A stretch of DNA of 5,223 bases from Actinomycetota bacterium (GTDB lineage Bacteria; Actinomycetota; Actinomycetes; Nanopelagicales; Nanopelagicaceae), in assembly GCA_947381255.1 (NCBI GenBank), contig CANCUC010000071.1, forward strand, positions 1 through 5,223, in the 5' to 3' direction. The notes below the pieces were generated by a model that saw only the letters and a list, made by a program, of their open reading frames with translations, was not told where the DNA came from and did not search any database. Each line of letters starts with the position of its first letter. Position 1 is the stretch's first letter. A program made the position numbers and the translations under genes. This document shows, one piece after another, positions 5,060-5,223 of this stretch.

Positions 5060-5223
5060 ATTCTCCAGCGGATTCCGGCTTCGATGAAGCCCTCTAGATC
5101 GCCGTCCAGAACTCCCGCTGGATTTCCAACTTCATAGTCAGTGCGGAGATCTTTCACCATCTGATAAGGCGCAAGCACGTAAGAGCGCATTTGATTTCCC
5201 CATGAGCCAGAGTTATCGCCCTT
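5041..5223 (-). CDS. prfB: Peptide chain release factor 2, C-terminal fragment
   Basis: RF2 recognises UGA and UAA stop codons and triggers peptide release. Only the last 60 codons and the TAA stop are in the window; the gene runs off the right edge, so the catalytic GGQ and the stop-recognition motif are not visible. WGNQMRSYVLAPYQMVKDLRT (residues 8-28 of the fragment) is characteristic of RF2, and GNPAGVLDGDL then FIEAGIRWR is the usual C-terminal helix region. RF1 has a different sequence here, which excludes it. The final SGSKG and the stop codon form the first unit of the 44-bp array. Whether the gene has the RF2 autoregulatory frameshift cannot be judged from this fragment. Confidence 0.95.
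   Translation of the reverse strand, partial: KGDNSGSWGNQMRSYVLAPYQMVKDLRTDYEVGNPAGVLDGDLEGFIEAGIRWRMSGSKG

Overview
The window looks like chromosomal DNA of an actinomycete (Actinomycetota) with moderate GC, roughly half by eye. Every gene is on the minus strand. In transcription order (right to left) they are the 3' end of prfB (release factor 2), ftsE, ftsX, an S41 carboxy-terminal processing protease, smpB and ssrA (tmRNA). From memory this order is conserved in actinobacteria. The moderate GC would suit low-GC freshwater lineages, but the genus cannot be fixed from this sequence.

Layout, left to right. 1-183: a 19-bp tandem repeat at the window edge, then two adjacent hairpins; the second is a textbook terminator for ssrA. 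184-549: complete tmRNA, with an encoded tag read here as ASTTAADFSLAA. 550-840: a gap holding a possible ssrA promoter and about four copies of a ~51-bp repeat that begins inside the smpB 3' end. 841-1317: smpB. 1318-1700: a gap dominated by nine units of a 28-bp tandem repeat. 1701-2981: membrane-anchored S41/PDZ protease. 3013-3915: ftsX. 3916-4035: a 120-bp gap with a possible ftsX promoter. 4036-4725: ftsE. 4726-5040: a gap whose right half is a 44-bp tandem repeat that begins inside the prfB 3' end. 5041-5223: last 60 codons of prfB.

Functionally there are two themes. FtsE and FtsX form an ABC-type complex at the division site that controls cell-wall hydrolysis; the S41 protease 31 bp downstream is probably co-transcribed and acts outside the membrane. 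SmpB and tmRNA are the two partners of trans-translation, and RF2 is the normal UGA/UAA termination factor.

The most unusual aspect is not a gene. Three separate intergenic gaps carry tandem arrays with different sequences and periods (44, 28 and ~51 bp). Each starts at the 3' end of the gene just upstream in the transcription sense. Two clearly include coding sequence and the stop codon of that gene, and for these the copies become more degenerate with distance from the gene. This suggests a recurrent process that duplicates gene 3' ends into the downstream spacer. I see no insertion sequence, CRISPR array, phage gene or defence system.
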